Positions 18,656 to 26,970 of a DNA stretch of 64,000 nucleotides are shown here, one piece after another. Below the pieces are notes generated by a model. It was given only the letters and a program-made list of their open reading frames with translations, was not told where the DNA came from and ran no database searches. Each line of letters starts with the position of its first letter. Position 1 is the stretch's first letter. A program made the translations under genes and the position numbers. This stretch comes from CBDFHV01 sp965247705 (GTDB taxonomy: Bacteria > Pseudomonadota > Alphaproteobacteria > Rhodospirillales > CAMCUA01), in contig CBDFHV010000085.1 of NCBI GenBank assembly GCA_965247705.1, forward strand, positions 124,001 to 188,000. Direction: 5' to 3'.

Positions 18656-19334
18656 GGCATGCTCAGGGGTGAATTCGTTGCGTTTCGACCCATATGGGGC
18701 CGGGCGGTGGCTTGTCAACGGAATGGTCGCGGCCTTTGCTCTCGGCTTGGTGCCGGGATCGGATTCCGTGGCCGCCGCGGAGGTCCGTCTGTTGGCCCTT
18801 GGCGACAGCCTTACCGCCGGCTACGGGCTCGATGCGGCGGACTCCTTCACGGCCCAACTCGAGAGGGCGCTGAACGAACGCGGCCTCGACGTGCGGGTGA
18901 TCAACGCCGGGGTTTCGGGGGACACCTCGGCCGGGGGCCGGTCCCGCCTCGACTGGGCGCTTGCCGAGAAACCCGGTGTCGCCATGGTGGAACTGGGCGC
19001 CAACGACGGGCTGCGCGGCCTCGATCCCCAATCCACGTATCAGAACCTGGACGCGATCCTGGCGCGCCTGAAACAGGCGGCGGTTCCGGTGCTCCTCGCC
19101 GGCATGAAGGCGCCGCCCAACCTGGGTGCCGAATACGGGCGCGAGTTCGAGACCGTGTACCGGCGTCTGGCGGAGAAATACGACGTCGTGTTCTATCCCT
19201 TCTTTCTCGACGGCGTGGCGGCCCAGCCGGCACTGAACCAGGGTGACCAGATCCACCCCAACGCCCGCGGCGTGGCGGTGATCGTCGATCGCCTGCTGCC
19301 CCATGTCATGCGCCTGCTCGCGTCACGGAATTGA
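18654..19334 (+). CDS. tesA: SGNH-family arylesterase / acyl-CoA thioesterase, periplasmic
   Basis: TesA-type enzymes are serine esterases with the GDSL fold. The Ser is in GDSLTAGYG (about residues 50-58), the block III Asn in GANDGLRG, and the Asp and His in DQIHPNARG near residue 200. A signal-like hydrophobic stretch (VNGMVAAFALGLVPGSDSVAAA) indicates export. The ATG at 18654 has a good AGAGGAG ribosome site, so it is preferred over the in-frame ATG at 18723, which would also leave a signal peptide. It is divergent from the ybbA-like gene, and the start codons overlap. The stop lies in the first unit of a 14-bp tandem repeat. Confidence 0.9.
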   Translation: MACSGVNSLRFDPYGAGRWLVNGMVAAFALGLVPGSDSVAAAEVRLLALGDSLTAGYGLDAADSFTAQLERALNERGLDVRVINAGVSGDTSAGGRSRLDWALAEKPGVAMVELGANDGLRGLDPQSTYQNLDAILARLKQAAVPVLLAGMKAPPNLGAEYGREFETVYRRLAEKYDVVFYPFFLDGVAAQPALNQGDQIHPNARGVAVIVDRLLPHVMRLLASRN

Positions 19335-19369
19335 CCACCGTGAATTGACCACCGTGAATTGACCACCGT
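19328..19369 (+). repeat. Three tandem copies of a 14-bp unit
   Basis: The unit GAATTGACCACCGT occurs three times without change, beginning inside the tesA stop region and followed by a degenerate GAATGG. It lies in the gap between tesA and the FIST gene. No open frame runs through it other than the last codons of tesA. Confidence 0.9.
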
Positions 19370-19447
19370 GAATGGATGAACGTGGATTGACGAACCGCGG
19401 TGCGGCGCACAGGCTATGGACCGGATTGGGGGAAGAAAGGGGTGGCG

Positions 19448-20584
19448 ATGACGGGGTTTCGCGCCGGCCACGGGGCGTCGGGCGAGTGGGAAGTGGCCAT
19501 CGCCATGGCATTGAGCTCTCTCGGCGAGCCTCCCCCGGGCGCCAATCTGGGGTTCCTCTACGCGACCGACAACCTGGCGGCCCACATGGGCGACATGGTG
19601 GAGGCGCTGCGCCGGCGCACGGGTATCGCCGCCTGGACCGGCACCGTCGGTTTCGGGATTTGCGCCCAGACCGACGACGGCGCGGCGGAATACTTCGACC
19701 GGCCCGCCGTCGCCATCCTGGCCGCGGCCCTGCCGGCGGATGCCTTTCGCCTGCTGCCGCTGATGCGCGGCGATACGGGCGAGATGGGATCGGCGTTGCA
19801 AACCTGGTTGCGCGGGGCGGCGCCGGCCTTCGGCGTTGTCCACGGCGATCCCAACAACGGCGACGTGGCGCGGCTGGTCGGCGAGCTTGCGGCGGACGAT
19901 GGGCCGTTCCTCGTCGGCGGGTTGACGGCGTCCCGGGCCGAACAAGCCCAGGTCGCCGGCGACCTGGTGAAAGGCGGGCTCTCCGGCGTCCTGTTCGATT
20001 CCACCGTGTCGGTGGCCACGTCCCTCAGTCAAGGCTGTTCGCCCCTGGGCGCGGCGCATCTGGTGACGAAGTGCAGCGACAATGTGCTGATCGCCCTCGA
20101 CGGCCGGCCGGCGCTCGAGGTCTTCAAGGAGGATATCGGCGAGCTTCTGGCCCGCGATCTGCGGCGCGTCGCCGGACTGGTGCACGCGGCCCTGCCCGTG
20201 GTCGGCAGCGATATAGCCGACTACACGGTGCGCAACCTCGTGGCCATCGATCCCGACCAGGGTTGGCTCGCCATCGGCGATACCGTCGATCCGGGGGACC
20301 GGGTGCTGTTCGTCCGTCGCGACCCGGCCAGCGCGCGCAAGGATCTCGAGCGCATGCTGGATCGGCTCCATGACCGGACCGGGGAAACGTCCCGGGCCGG
20401 ACTCTATTATTCTTGCGTCGCCCGAGGACCCAACATCTTCGGCCGGATCGGCGACGAAACGGCCATGGTAAAGCGCATCTTTCCGTCGATGCCCCTGGTC
20501 GGCTTCTTCGGCAACGGCGAGATCTCCCGCGATCGGGTGTACGGGTACACGGGCGTTCTGTCCGTCTTTACCGAGGCCACGTGA
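19448..20584 (+). CDS. FIST domain protein (FIST_N plus FIST_C)
   Basis: FIST domains are predicted small-ligand sensor domains found in bacterial signalling proteins. This 378-residue protein seems to be a free-standing FIST module: the N-terminal half (FLYATDNLAAHMGDMVEALRRR, TGTVGFGIC, GGLTASRAEQAQV) matches FIST_N and the C-terminal half (YYSCVARGPNIFG, PLVGFFGNGEISRDRVYGYTGVLSVF) matches FIST_C. There is no attached kinase, receiver or methyl-accepting domain. The ATG at 19448 is chosen for its GGGGAAGAAAGGGG ribosome region. The stop overlaps the thpR start (TGATG), so the two are coupled. Confidence 0.85.
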   Translation: MTGFRAGHGASGEWEVAIAMALSSLGEPPPGANLGFLYATDNLAAHMGDMVEALRRRTGIAAWTGTVGFGICAQTDDGAAEYFDRPAVAILAAALPADAFRLLPLMRGDTGEMGSALQTWLRGAAPAFGVVHGDPNNGDVARLVGELAADDGPFLVGGLTASRAEQAQVAGDLVKGGLSGVLFDSTVSVATSLSQGCSPLGAAHLVTKCSDNVLIALDGRPALEVFKEDIGELLARDLRRVAGLVHAALPVVGSDIADYTVRNLVAIDPDQGWLAIGDTVDPGDRVLFVRRDPASARKDLERMLDRLHDRTGETSRAGLYYSCVARGPNIFGRIGDETAMVKRIFPSMPLVGFFGNGEISRDRVYGYTGVLSVFTEAT

Positions 20585-21141
20585 TGCGGCTGTTCGTCGG
20601 ACTTGCCCTGCCGGAGTCCGTGCGCCGGAAGCTGGAGGCCGTGTCCGGCGGATTGCCGGGTGCGCGGTGGGTGGCGGCGGCGGACCTGCACCTGACCCTG
20701 CGCTTCATCGGCGAGGTCGACCCGGATCTGGCGGAGGATGTGGATGCGGCGCTGTCGGCCATCCGCGCACCGGCCTTCAGCCTGGCCCTGGAAGACTTCG
20801 GGACATTCGGGTCGGGACGCAAGATCCATACCCTGTGGGTGGGCGTGACCGGTGAGGCGGGTCTTGTCCACCTGCGCAACAAGGTGGAATCCACCGTTGT
20901 CCGCCGCGGCTTCGATCCCGAACACCGCACGTTCAAGCCCCATGTCACCGTGGCCCGCCTGCGCCGGACGCCGGCGGAGCGGGTCGGGCTCTACCTTGCC
21001 GACCACGCGTCTTTCGGCGGCGACACCTTCGACGTCGAGGCGTTCGTCCTGTTTCGCAGCCACCTGGGCGCGCGCGGGGCCCGTTACGAGGAACTGGCGG
21101 CCTATCCCCTCACCGGTTCGCTGGCGGACCTGGCGTCGTAA
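20584..21141 (+). CDS. thpR: RNA 2',3'-cyclic 3'-phosphodiesterase
   Basis: This cytoplasmic 2H phosphoesterase, formerly called 2'-5' RNA ligase, opens 2',3'-cyclic phosphates. In 185 residues it has both catalytic HxTx motifs, HLTLRF (about residues 38-43) and HVTVAR (about 121-126), and the usual MRLFVGLALP start and FRSHLGARGARYEEL end. The ATG overlaps the FIST gene stop. Length and motif spacing are normal for the family. Confidence 0.93.
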   Translation: MRLFVGLALPESVRRKLEAVSGGLPGARWVAAADLHLTLRFIGEVDPDLAEDVDAALSAIRAPAFSLALEDFGTFGSGRKIHTLWVGVTGEAGLVHLRNKVESTVVRRGFDPEHRTFKPHVTVARLRRTPAERVGLYLADHASFGGDTFDVEAFVLFRSHLGARGARYEELAAYPLTGSLADLAS

Positions 21142-21207
21142 TTCGGAGTTATCGGCAGCGGTGAAGCCACTGGAAGGCTGCGAGCACCGATAATACGGTC
21201 AAAAGCT

Positions 21208-21333
21208 CTACTGCCGCCCCAACAATTGCAGAAGGCCTACAACGGCGCCCGCCGCCACGACGACGTAGACGATGACGAGCAGCGGCTTGATACGGCTTTT
21301 GCCTTCCCGTCGATGCCATTCGCGTTCTGCCAT
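21208..21333 (-). CDS. Small single-span membrane protein, 41 residues
   Basis: A short frame encodes a charged N-terminus (MAEREWHRREGKSRIK) followed by one hydrophobic segment (PLLVIVYVVVAAGAVVGLLQ) and a short tail, LLGRQ. A purine-rich ribosome site (GAAGGGAAGGG) lies just upstream. It sits on the opposite strand between thpR and comF. Such small basic-then-hydrophobic proteins are common and poorly annotated. The layout and ribosome site support it, but no function can be given. Confidence 0.55.
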   Translation of the reverse strand: MAEREWHRREGKSRIKPLLVIVYVVVAAGAVVGLLQLLGRQ

Positions 21334-21498
21334 GGCCCTTCCCTTCGCGTTCCCCTCCCTGGTCCAACAACGCGGATCGTCGCAGGACCCTCAGGCGAAG
21401 GGACGGGCGGCATAGTCGCCGGTCCCCCGACGGCTTATTATTATGGAAATCAGGTAACCACAACCGGCTATCTGAAACAAGCCGCGGGGCAACTGGGG

Positions 21499-22251
21499 GT
21501 GGAAATCGGCCTTGGAATCAGCAATTTGCCGGCGGTGCAACGAGTCCTGGATCTGCTTCTGCCGCCCCAGTGCCTTGCCTGCGCCACCGTGGTGGGCGCG
21601 CCGGGGACCCTGTGCGCCGGGTGCTGGGGGCGCCTTGTCTTTATCACCGAGCCCCAATGCGCCCGCTGCGGGTTGCCGTTCGAACATGCCGTGGGCATGG
21701 ACGCGCTGTGCGCTGCCTGTCTTCGTTCGCCGCCGTCCTACCAGCACGCCCGGGCGGCGCTCGCCTACGACGACGGCAGCCGGCCGCTGATCCTGGCGTT
21801 CAAGCACGGCGACCGCATCGAATCGGCGGCGGCCCTCGCCGGCTGGATGGCCCGCGCGGGCGCGCCGATGCTTTCCGATGCGGACCTTATCGTGCCCGTG
21901 CCGCTGCATTGGACACGGCTGGTCTCGCGGCGATTCAATCAGGCCGCCCTGCTGGCCCGTCCCCTGGCGCGGGAAGCGGGCGTTGCCTGGGTGCCGGACC
22001 TTCTGGTGCGCCGCCGCCGGACACCCTCCCAGGGTGGCCTGGGACGGCGCCGGCGGCGCGAAAACCTGCGCGGCGCCTTCCGCGTTCGCGAATCTGCCCG
22101 GTCCCGCGTCGCGGAACGCCGCGTGCTGCTGGTGGACGACGTGCTGACCACGGGCGCGACGGCGGAAGCCTGCGCCCGGACCCTGCTGCGGGCCGGCGCC
22201 AGCGCCGTCGACGTGCTCACCCTCGCCCGGGTCGTGCGTCCGGCCTTTTAG
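21499..22251 (+). CDS. ComF-like phosphoribosyltransferase family protein
   Basis: ComF proteins combine an N-terminal zinc finger with a type I phosphoribosyltransferase fold and are linked to DNA uptake and processing. Visible here are CLAC, CAGC, CARCG and CAAC pairs in the first third, PVPLHWTRLVSRRFNQA in the middle and the PRPP loop VLLVDDVLTTGATA near the end. The frame is open from 21226, but the first part looks non-coding. I use the GTG at 21499 (VEIGLGISNL); a GTG at 21535 is another option. It lies 56 bp upstream of grxC. Confidence 0.85.
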   Translation: MEIGLGISNLPAVQRVLDLLLPPQCLACATVVGAPGTLCAGCWGRLVFITEPQCARCGLPFEHAVGMDALCAACLRSPPSYQHARAALAYDDGSRPLILAFKHGDRIESAAALAGWMARAGAPMLSDADLIVPVPLHWTRLVSRRFNQAALLARPLAREAGVAWVPDLLVRRRRTPSQGGLGRRRRRENLRGAFRVRESARSRVAERRVLLVDDVLTTGATAEACARTLLRAGASAVDVLTLARVVRPAF

Positions 22252-22307
22252 GTCGGCCGTTCGCTTCCCACATGGTAGGGTTCGTGTTCCCGCGAACGAG
22301 GTTTCCC

Positions 22308-22574
22308 GTGCCCCGGGTCGAAATCTACGCCACGCCCTTTTGTCCGTTTTGTGTCGCCGCCAAACGCCTGTTGAAGGAAAAGGGCGCCCAATTCGCCGAG
22401 ATCAACGTGATGATGGATCGGGCCGAGCGCCGGCGGATGATGGAACGGGCGGGCGGACGCCATTCGGTGCCGCAGATTTTTATCGACGACCGTCACATCG
22501 GCGGCTGCGACGAACTGTATGACCTGGAGCGGCAGGGCGAGCTCGAACCCCTGCTTCGCGGCGCCGCCGTCTAG
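22308..22574 (+). CDS. grxC: Glutaredoxin 3
   Basis: This glutathione-dependent disulfide reductase has 88 residues, the usual size. The active site CPFC is at residues 12-15 in EIYATPFCPFC, and SVPQIFIDDRHIGGCDEL carries the conserved cis-Pro and glutathione-binding GG-D. The GTG at 22308 is chosen because it follows an ACGAGG ribosome site and gives the canonical N-terminus. A longer version from the ATG at 22272 is possible but atypical. The comF-grxC order is common in alphaproteobacteria. Confidence 0.93.
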   Translation: MPRVEIYATPFCPFCVAAKRLLKEKGAQFAEINVMMDRAERRRMMERAGGRHSVPQIFIDDRHIGGCDELYDLERQGELEPLLRGAAV

Positions 22575-22575
22575 G

Positions 22576-23112
22576 TTATGCCGCCAGGGGCGACGGCCAG
22601 TCGCGGCGCACGGCGCACAGGCGCTGGATCACCCGATTGCCGTCCGCCGCCGACAGCAGGCCCTGTTCGAAGGCGGTAACGGCAAGGCCGCCCTCCCGGG
22701 CCACCCCAAGCAGCTCGTCGGGTGCGAGCAGGAACTCCGGGTTGCGTGGTCGGCCGAACGCCTCATTTCCGCGGGCGAATGTCTCGTAGATCAGCACCCC
22801 GCCGGCAGCCACGGCGTTGGCGACCGTGGGCAGCAGGGGACGATGCAGGTAGTTGGTGACGATGACCCCGTCGAACCGGCGTTCCGCCAGCGGCCAGGGA
22901 CCCGATTCCAGATTGGCGGATACGATCTCCAGGCCTGCCCGGGAGGCGAGGTCCTGAAGCCCCGAGACGTCCCGGTCCACCGCCACGACCGGGTGACCTC
23001 GGTCGAGCAACAGTCGGCTGTGGCGCCCCCTGCCCGCCGCCAGGTCGAGCACGGGACCTTTCGATACGATCAGGGATGCAAAGCGAACCACCCAGGTTGA
23101 CGGCGCGGCCAT
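22576..23112 (-). CDS. Class I SAM-dependent methyltransferase
   Basis: The protein has 178 residues, with the SAM-binding motif VLDLAAGRGRHSRLLLDRGH and the acidic end of strand 2 (VVAVDRD) in the first third. FDGVIVTNYLHRPLLP and GGVLIYETFARGNEAFGRP follow, as in small tellurite-resistance TehB-like or thiopurine-type methyltransferases. The start at 23112 has a strong GGAGAGGAA ribosome site; the frame stays open upstream, but that part is antisense to the DUF1178 gene. The substrate is unknown. It is convergent with grxC. Confidence 0.85.
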   Translation of the reverse strand: MAAPSTWVVRFASLIVSKGPVLDLAAGRGRHSRLLLDRGHPVVAVDRDVSGLQDLASRAGLEIVSANLESGPWPLAERRFDGVIVTNYLHRPLLPTVANAVAAGGVLIYETFARGNEAFGRPRNPEFLLAPDELLGVAREGGLAVTAFEQGLLSAADGNRVIQRLCAVRRDWPSPLAA

Positions 23113-23196
23113 TCGTTCCTCTCCGCGTTGATAATTTGTTGATAAGAGCTCAGTAATATAGGCTTGTTTCAGCATTTGGAGGCGGCGACCCGGTCC

Positions 23197-23625
23197 ATGA
23201 TCGTCTATCAGCTCAGGTGCGGCCACGGCCACGGCTTCGAGGCCTGGTTCAAGGACAGCGGGTCCTACGACCGGCAGCGCAAGGCCCGCAAGGTGGAGTG
23301 CCCGATCTGCGGCGATGCCAAGGTGAGCAAGGCGCCCATGGCGCCGGCGCTGGCGCGCGGTGACTCGCGCGGCGACTCCCAGGAGATCGCGGCCCACGAG
23401 ATGTCGCGCAAGGTCATGGAAGTGGCCACCAAGCTGCGCCAGCACGTGGAAGAGAATTGCGACTACGTGGGCGAGCGTTTCGCCGAGGAAGCCCGGCGCA
23501 TCCACTACGAGGAAGTCGATCCCCGGGGAATCTACGGCGAGGCTTCCGAGGAGGAGGCCAAGGAACTGACCGACGAAGGGATATCCTTCGACCGCCTTCC
23601 CATCCCATCCCGCCGCAACGACTGA
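23197..23625 (+). CDS. DUF1178 family protein
   Basis: The protein has 142 residues. It starts MIVYQLRCGHGHGFEAWFKDS and has VECPICGDAKVSKAPMAPALA, a CxxC pair that with the earlier Cys could bind a metal. The C-terminal half is acidic (FAEEARRIHYEEVDPRGIYGE), ending EGISFDRLPIPSRRND. This is the standard layout of DUF1178, a conserved alphaproteobacterial family without a proven function. Its last codons lie inside a 38-bp sequence repeated at 24126. Confidence 0.88.
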   Translation: MIVYQLRCGHGHGFEAWFKDSGSYDRQRKARKVECPICGDAKVSKAPMAPALARGDSRGDSQEIAAHEMSRKVMEVATKLRQHVEENCDYVGERFAEEARRIHYEEVDPRGIYGEASEEEAKELTDEGISFDRLPIPSRRND

Positions 23626-23630
23626 TACCA
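23593..23630 (+). repeat. 38-bp direct repeat, copy 1 (end of the DUF1178 gene)
   Basis: The sequence beginning CGCCTTCCCATCCCATCC and ending GACTGATACCA is repeated exactly 533 bp downstream at 24126-24163. Copy 1 is the genuine 3' end of the DUF1178 gene. The repeat brackets the main part of a decayed IS630 copy. Confidence 0.9.
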
Positions 23631-23639
23631 ATTCGCCAT

Positions 23640-24400
23640 CTATAGATTATCAGCAATCCATGGGAAAGCGGTGATGGATTGGACAGTTTCCGTGTTTTCC
23701 TCGTAGTGGAGGCAGGCCGGAGATTTTGTTTTCGACGGCATCCATGGATTCGAAGACGATGTTGGCGAAGAACTTCTCGCGATGTCGTCCCATATGTTTT
23801 CGACCGGGTTGAGTTGCGGAGAGTATGGCGGCAGGGTTCCCATGGTGTCCGGGATGTTGAGGGCTCCCGGCTGTGACAGGGTGCGCCGTCGTAGACATGA
23901 GGATGTAGTCATGCCGACGGGCCAGTTCGTCTAGGAACACCTTCGGTCATGACGGGCAGGGAAGTCGGCGGCGCCGTCGCGAGGACTGACGGCGCCATAG
24001 GCATAGGTGCTGATCTGTTTGCCGAGACCAACATCGCTTGGGGTCGTTGAGGCCGAAGGAGCTCCCTGGCGTCCGACTGACGCGACGAAGGCGGGGATCG
24101 GGATCGGACTTCGACGGGGGCGCGGCGCCTTCCCATCCCATCCCGCCGCAACGACTGATACCAGCGGTTTTCGCCCGGGCAGTTTGAGCGCCGCCTCGCC
24201 ATCCCGCAAAAAGGCGCTGTGCAGGTTCCGTACCGTGCCCACGTCAAAGCCCACCATGGCGATCTGTTGCGGCGGAAGGCCATGCTCCGCATTGGGCGGA
24301 AGTTCGCTGATATTCCGTGCTTCGCTCATCAGGGCGCACATCCGTTCGGAGGTGCCTTTCGGAAACGAGACGATAACCAGACATCACAATCTCCCCCCAG
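23640..24400 (-). pseudogene. Decayed IS630-family transposase
   Basis: Translated on the minus strand, pieces of one IS630-type transposase appear in order but in different frames. The N-terminal helix-turn-helix part (GLPPQQIAMVGFDVGTVRNLHSAFLRDGEAALK, about 24341-24165) is followed by a broken middle. A C-terminal part has LPPYSPQLNPVENIWDDI, the motif holding the last catalytic acidic residue, then a REKFF-ANIVFESMDAVENKI tail. Several frameshifts and an internal copy of neighbouring chromosomal sequence make it non-functional. No other gene is visible in this 850-bp gap. Confidence 0.75.
24126..24163 (+). repeat. 38-bp direct repeat, copy 2
   Basis: This is an exact copy of the 3' end of the DUF1178 gene (23593-23630), embedded inside the IS630 remnant. 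It runs into a second repeat: TGATACCAGCGGTTTTCGCC at 24156 recurs, as part of 25 identical bases, at 24446-24470 just before the DUF2244 gene. Confidence 0.9.
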
Positions 24401-24477
24401 AGGGAGAAGCGTCTCATATATTCATTAATAGAAAGCTAATTGGTATGATACCAGCGGTTTTCGCCCGGGCGCCACCC

Positions 24478-24999
24478 TCAGGCGTGCATGGCTCCGCCGG
24501 AAGGGGGCGTCGACAGGCGGACCAAGGCCCGGCGCAGTTCGCTGGCCAGGGCGGTTCGTTCTTCCGGCGCCAGGAAGCTGCCCACCAGGACGGCCTCGCC
24601 GCGGGAGCGCAATTCGATGCCCCCCTGGGTGCCGGTACCGAAGTGGACCCGCACCCGCAGCCAGTGCGGCGACAGGGACCAGGTCCGGTCCTCGCCCCGT
24701 GGGCTGACTTGACGCACGGTGAGGCCGCCGTCATCCAGTACCAGGGATTCGAAGGCCCGCCGTCCCCGGTGATGCACCATCAGGGCGGCTCCCAGCAGCA
24801 ACACCTCCAGACCCATGAACCCGGTCACCGGCCAGGCGCCGACGGCGGCGAACACCAGCCCGATGCATCCCCAGGCGACGGCCATGACCACCATCAGCCG
24901 GACCAGCAGCCGGCCATTGGCGCTGCGCCGGGGCCGTAGCACGACCCGATAGGGCGCGGCGGAAGGGCTGGCGATGACGTCGCGTTCGGAATGGGTCAT
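24478..24999 (-). CDS. DUF2244 family integral membrane protein
   Basis: The protein has 173 residues from the ATG at 24999 (MTHSERDVIAS); a start at 25014 would add five residues. Two adjacent hydrophobic segments (RLMVVMAVAWGCIGLVFAAV and MGLEVLLLGAALMVHH) follow a basic PYRVVLRPRRSA stretch, and the soluble C-terminal half has SPHWLRVRVHFG and VLVGSFLAPEERTALASELRRAL. This is the DUF2244 pattern found next to terminal oxidase genes in many alphaproteobacteria, but no oxidase gene is seen here. The function is unknown. Confidence 0.85.
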   Translation of the reverse strand: MTHSERDVIASPSAAPYRVVLRPRRSANGRLLVRLMVVMAVAWGCIGLVFAAVGAWPVTGFMGLEVLLLGAALMVHHRGRRAFESLVLDDGGLTVRQVSPRGEDRTWSLSPHWLRVRVHFGTGTQGGIELRSRGEAVLVGSFLAPEERTALASELRRALVRLSTPPSGGAMHA

Positions 25000-25097
25000 G
25001 GCGACCCCGATCATAGGTGCGAACGCCTCGCAAGCTCAACGGATTTCGCCACCCGCCTTGCCGCGCGTAAGGCCATGGCGTATCGTTCCCCGACGAC

Positions 25098-25174
25098 GCA
25101 CCCGTAGCTCAGCTGGATAGAGTACTGCCCTCCGAAGGCAGGGGTCACAGGTTCGAATCCTGTCGGGTGCGCCA
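25098..25174 (+). tRNA. tRNA-Arg, anticodon CCG
   Basis: A 77-nt cloverleaf: acceptor GCACCCG pairs with CGGGTGC, the D arm contains AGCTCAGCTGGAT, the anticodon stem is CTGCC/GGCAG with loop CTCCGAA (anticodon CCG), and the T loop is TTCGAAT. Discriminator G and an encoded CCA end the gene. It sits 45 bp before the direct repeat of the first IS-A copy. Confidence 0.97.
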
Positions 25175-25223
25175 ATTTTTCAAAGGGTTAAGATGTCTGC
25201 CGTTGGTATACCATTGCATCTAG

Positions 25224-26822
25224 CCCGAATTATTCACGGCGCTGATTGAAAATGCTGGTGAGCGTAGATTAACCTGTTGAAATGCCGTATGATTTTGGTG
25301 TCAAGACAAGATCACATGGCAACAGAACAACCCACGGCTCGCCATGAACGAGATTACCCCCTATCTCCCTGGTTTGTCGCCCGTTGGAGGCAAGCCGCTT
25401 TGCGCCCGCTTCGACGGCGGACGGCTGTCGTCGGACGGCGGGGTGTTGTTGTTGGGCGAGATCGACAGGCGGCTCGGCATCGCCGACGTGCTCGCTTCCT
25501 GCGTCACCGACGTGCGCGACCCGGCGAGCACGACCCACGCTTACGTAGACATGATCCGGGCGCGCCTGTTCGCTATTGCCTGCGGGTATGAGGATTGCGA
25601 CGACCTCGACGTTCTGCGTTTCGATCCGGCGTTCAAGCTGGCCTGTGGCCGTTTGTCCGAGAGCGGCGACGACCTGATGAGCCAACCGACCCTGTCGCGC
25701 CTCGAGAACGCGCCGTCATGGCGCGCGCTCGGGCGCATGGGGCTGTCGATGATCGATCTGTTTTGCGCCAGCTTCAAGCGCGTTCCGGCGCGCATCGTTC
25801 TCGATATCGACGACACCGACGATGCCGTTCACGGCGGCCAGCAGCTGGCGCTGTTCAACGCCCATTACGACGACTATTGCTTCCAACCCATCCATATCTT
25901 CGAGGCGGCCACCGGCAAGCCGGTGATGTCACTGCTGCGTCCCGGCAAGCGGCCCTCCGGCGACGAGGCGGCGCGGATCCTGAGACACGTCATCGGCCGC
26001 ATCCGCCGCAACTGGCCACGGGTCGAGATCACCGTGCGGGGCGATGGCCACTACGCCACGCCGGAGGCCATGGAATTCCTCGAACGTCAGGGCTGCGGCT
26101 ACATCTTCGGGCTTTCCGGCAACGCCCGGCTGAACAGGATCGGCCAGCCGTGGTGCGAGGACGCCGCCGTGCGCCGGGCGGGGCAGGGAAAGGATAAGGT
26201 GCGCCGCTTCTTCCACACCGGCTACCAGGCCAAAAGCTGGTCACGGCAACGCTCGGTCATCGCCCGCGTGGAAGCTACCGCCAAGGGCTGTGACGTCCGC
26301 TTCGTCGTCACCAACCTGAGCGGCCGCGCCAAGGCGCTCTACGAGAAGGTCTACTGCGCCCGCGGGCGGATGGAAAACATGATCAAGGACCACAAGCTCT
26401 ACACCAAGTCCGACCGCACGTCGTGCCACCGTTGGGAGGCCAACCAGTTCCGCCTCTTCCTGCATACCGGCGCCTACTGGCTGCTGCATCAGCTTCGCCA
26501 AGCGGCGCCTCGGAAATCGCTGTGGCGAACGGCCACCTTCGAAACCCTGCGCCGGGCGTTTCTCAAAATCGCCGTCCGCGTCGAGGAGCTCAAGTCGCGC
26601 CTCAGGATCGCCCTGCCTTCGGCCTATCCCTATCAGCCGGCCATGATCGCCATCGCCGGGCGCATCACCGCCCAAGGGCCCTGAACCAAGCGGCAGGTGC
26701 CGCCGGACGAGCCCCGAACAACAACCTCCAACCTCTCCGACAATCCGTCTCAAAAATCGCCGTCAACCCGGTCGCTACCGCTCGTCCCGCTGAAATCCGA
26801 TGGCCGTCATGAATAATTGGGG
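25224..26822 (+). mobile_element. IS-A copy 1, IS1380-family insertion sequence, complete
   Basis: The element is 1599 bp. Its ends form an imperfect inverted repeat: CCCGAATTATTCACGGCG on the left, and CCCCAATTATTCATGACG when the right end is reversed. It is flanked on both sides by CTAG (25220-25223 and 26823-26826), a 4-bp target duplication, so it is an intact clean insertion. It carries one transposase gene. The region from 25232 to 26820 recurs at 40353-41941, exactly 15,121 bp away. Two base differences were seen between the copies (25341 and 25379). Confidence 0.92.
25344..26684 (+). CDS. IS1380-family transposase (IS-A copy 1)
   Basis: This DDE transposase has 446 residues. The first catalytic Asp is likely in IVLDIDDTDDAVHGGQQ, the second in VEITVRGDGHYATPEAMEFL and the Glu in CARGRMENMIKDHKLY, the usual IS1380 order. 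The N-terminus (MNEITPYLPGLSPVGGKPL, then a GGRLSSDGGVLLLGEID stretch) is typical. It seems intact, so the element may be mobile. The copy at 40465 encodes the same protein. Confidence 0.93.
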   Translation: MNEITPYLPGLSPVGGKPLCARFDGGRLSSDGGVLLLGEIDRRLGIADVLASCVTDVRDPASTTHAYVDMIRARLFAIACGYEDCDDLDVLRFDPAFKLACGRLSESGDDLMSQPTLSRLENAPSWRALGRMGLSMIDLFCASFKRVPARIVLDIDDTDDAVHGGQQLALFNAHYDDYCFQPIHIFEAATGKPVMSLLRPGKRPSGDEAARILRHVIGRIRRNWPRVEITVRGDGHYATPEAMEFLERQGCGYIFGLSGNARLNRIGQPWCEDAAVRRAGQGKDKVRRFFHTGYQAKSWSRQRSVIARVEATAKGCDVRFVVTNLSGRAKALYEKVYCARGRMENMIKDHKLYTKSDRTSCHRWEANQFRLFLHTGAYWLLHQLRQAAPRKSLWRTATFETLRRAFLKIAVRVEELKSRLRIALPSAYPYQPAMIAIAGRITAQGP

Positions 26823-26970
26823 CTAGCAAGCACATGGCAAGCACGGGACAAAGAAACAGGCTAACAAACGTCGTCATTGTGAACTGTCCCGCGGTCCCTG
26901 TTCCCGCATCAAGGTTCCCAACAATCCCAGTCCACATAGGTACGCCGTAGTCGCCATTCCTCGGAATGGC
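26823..26970. other. 148-bp spacer between IS-A copy 1 and IS-B copy 1
   Basis: It begins with the CTAG duplication of IS-A and ends in an 8-bp inverted repeat, GCCATTCC and GGAATGGC separated by 2 bp (26953-26970), which directly abuts IS-B. On the minus strand a short frame could be the tail of a lost gene (ending FLCPVLAMCLLAP), but I do not recognise it. It is the only surviving piece of whatever DNA IS-A copy 1 inserted into. Confidence 0.5.
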
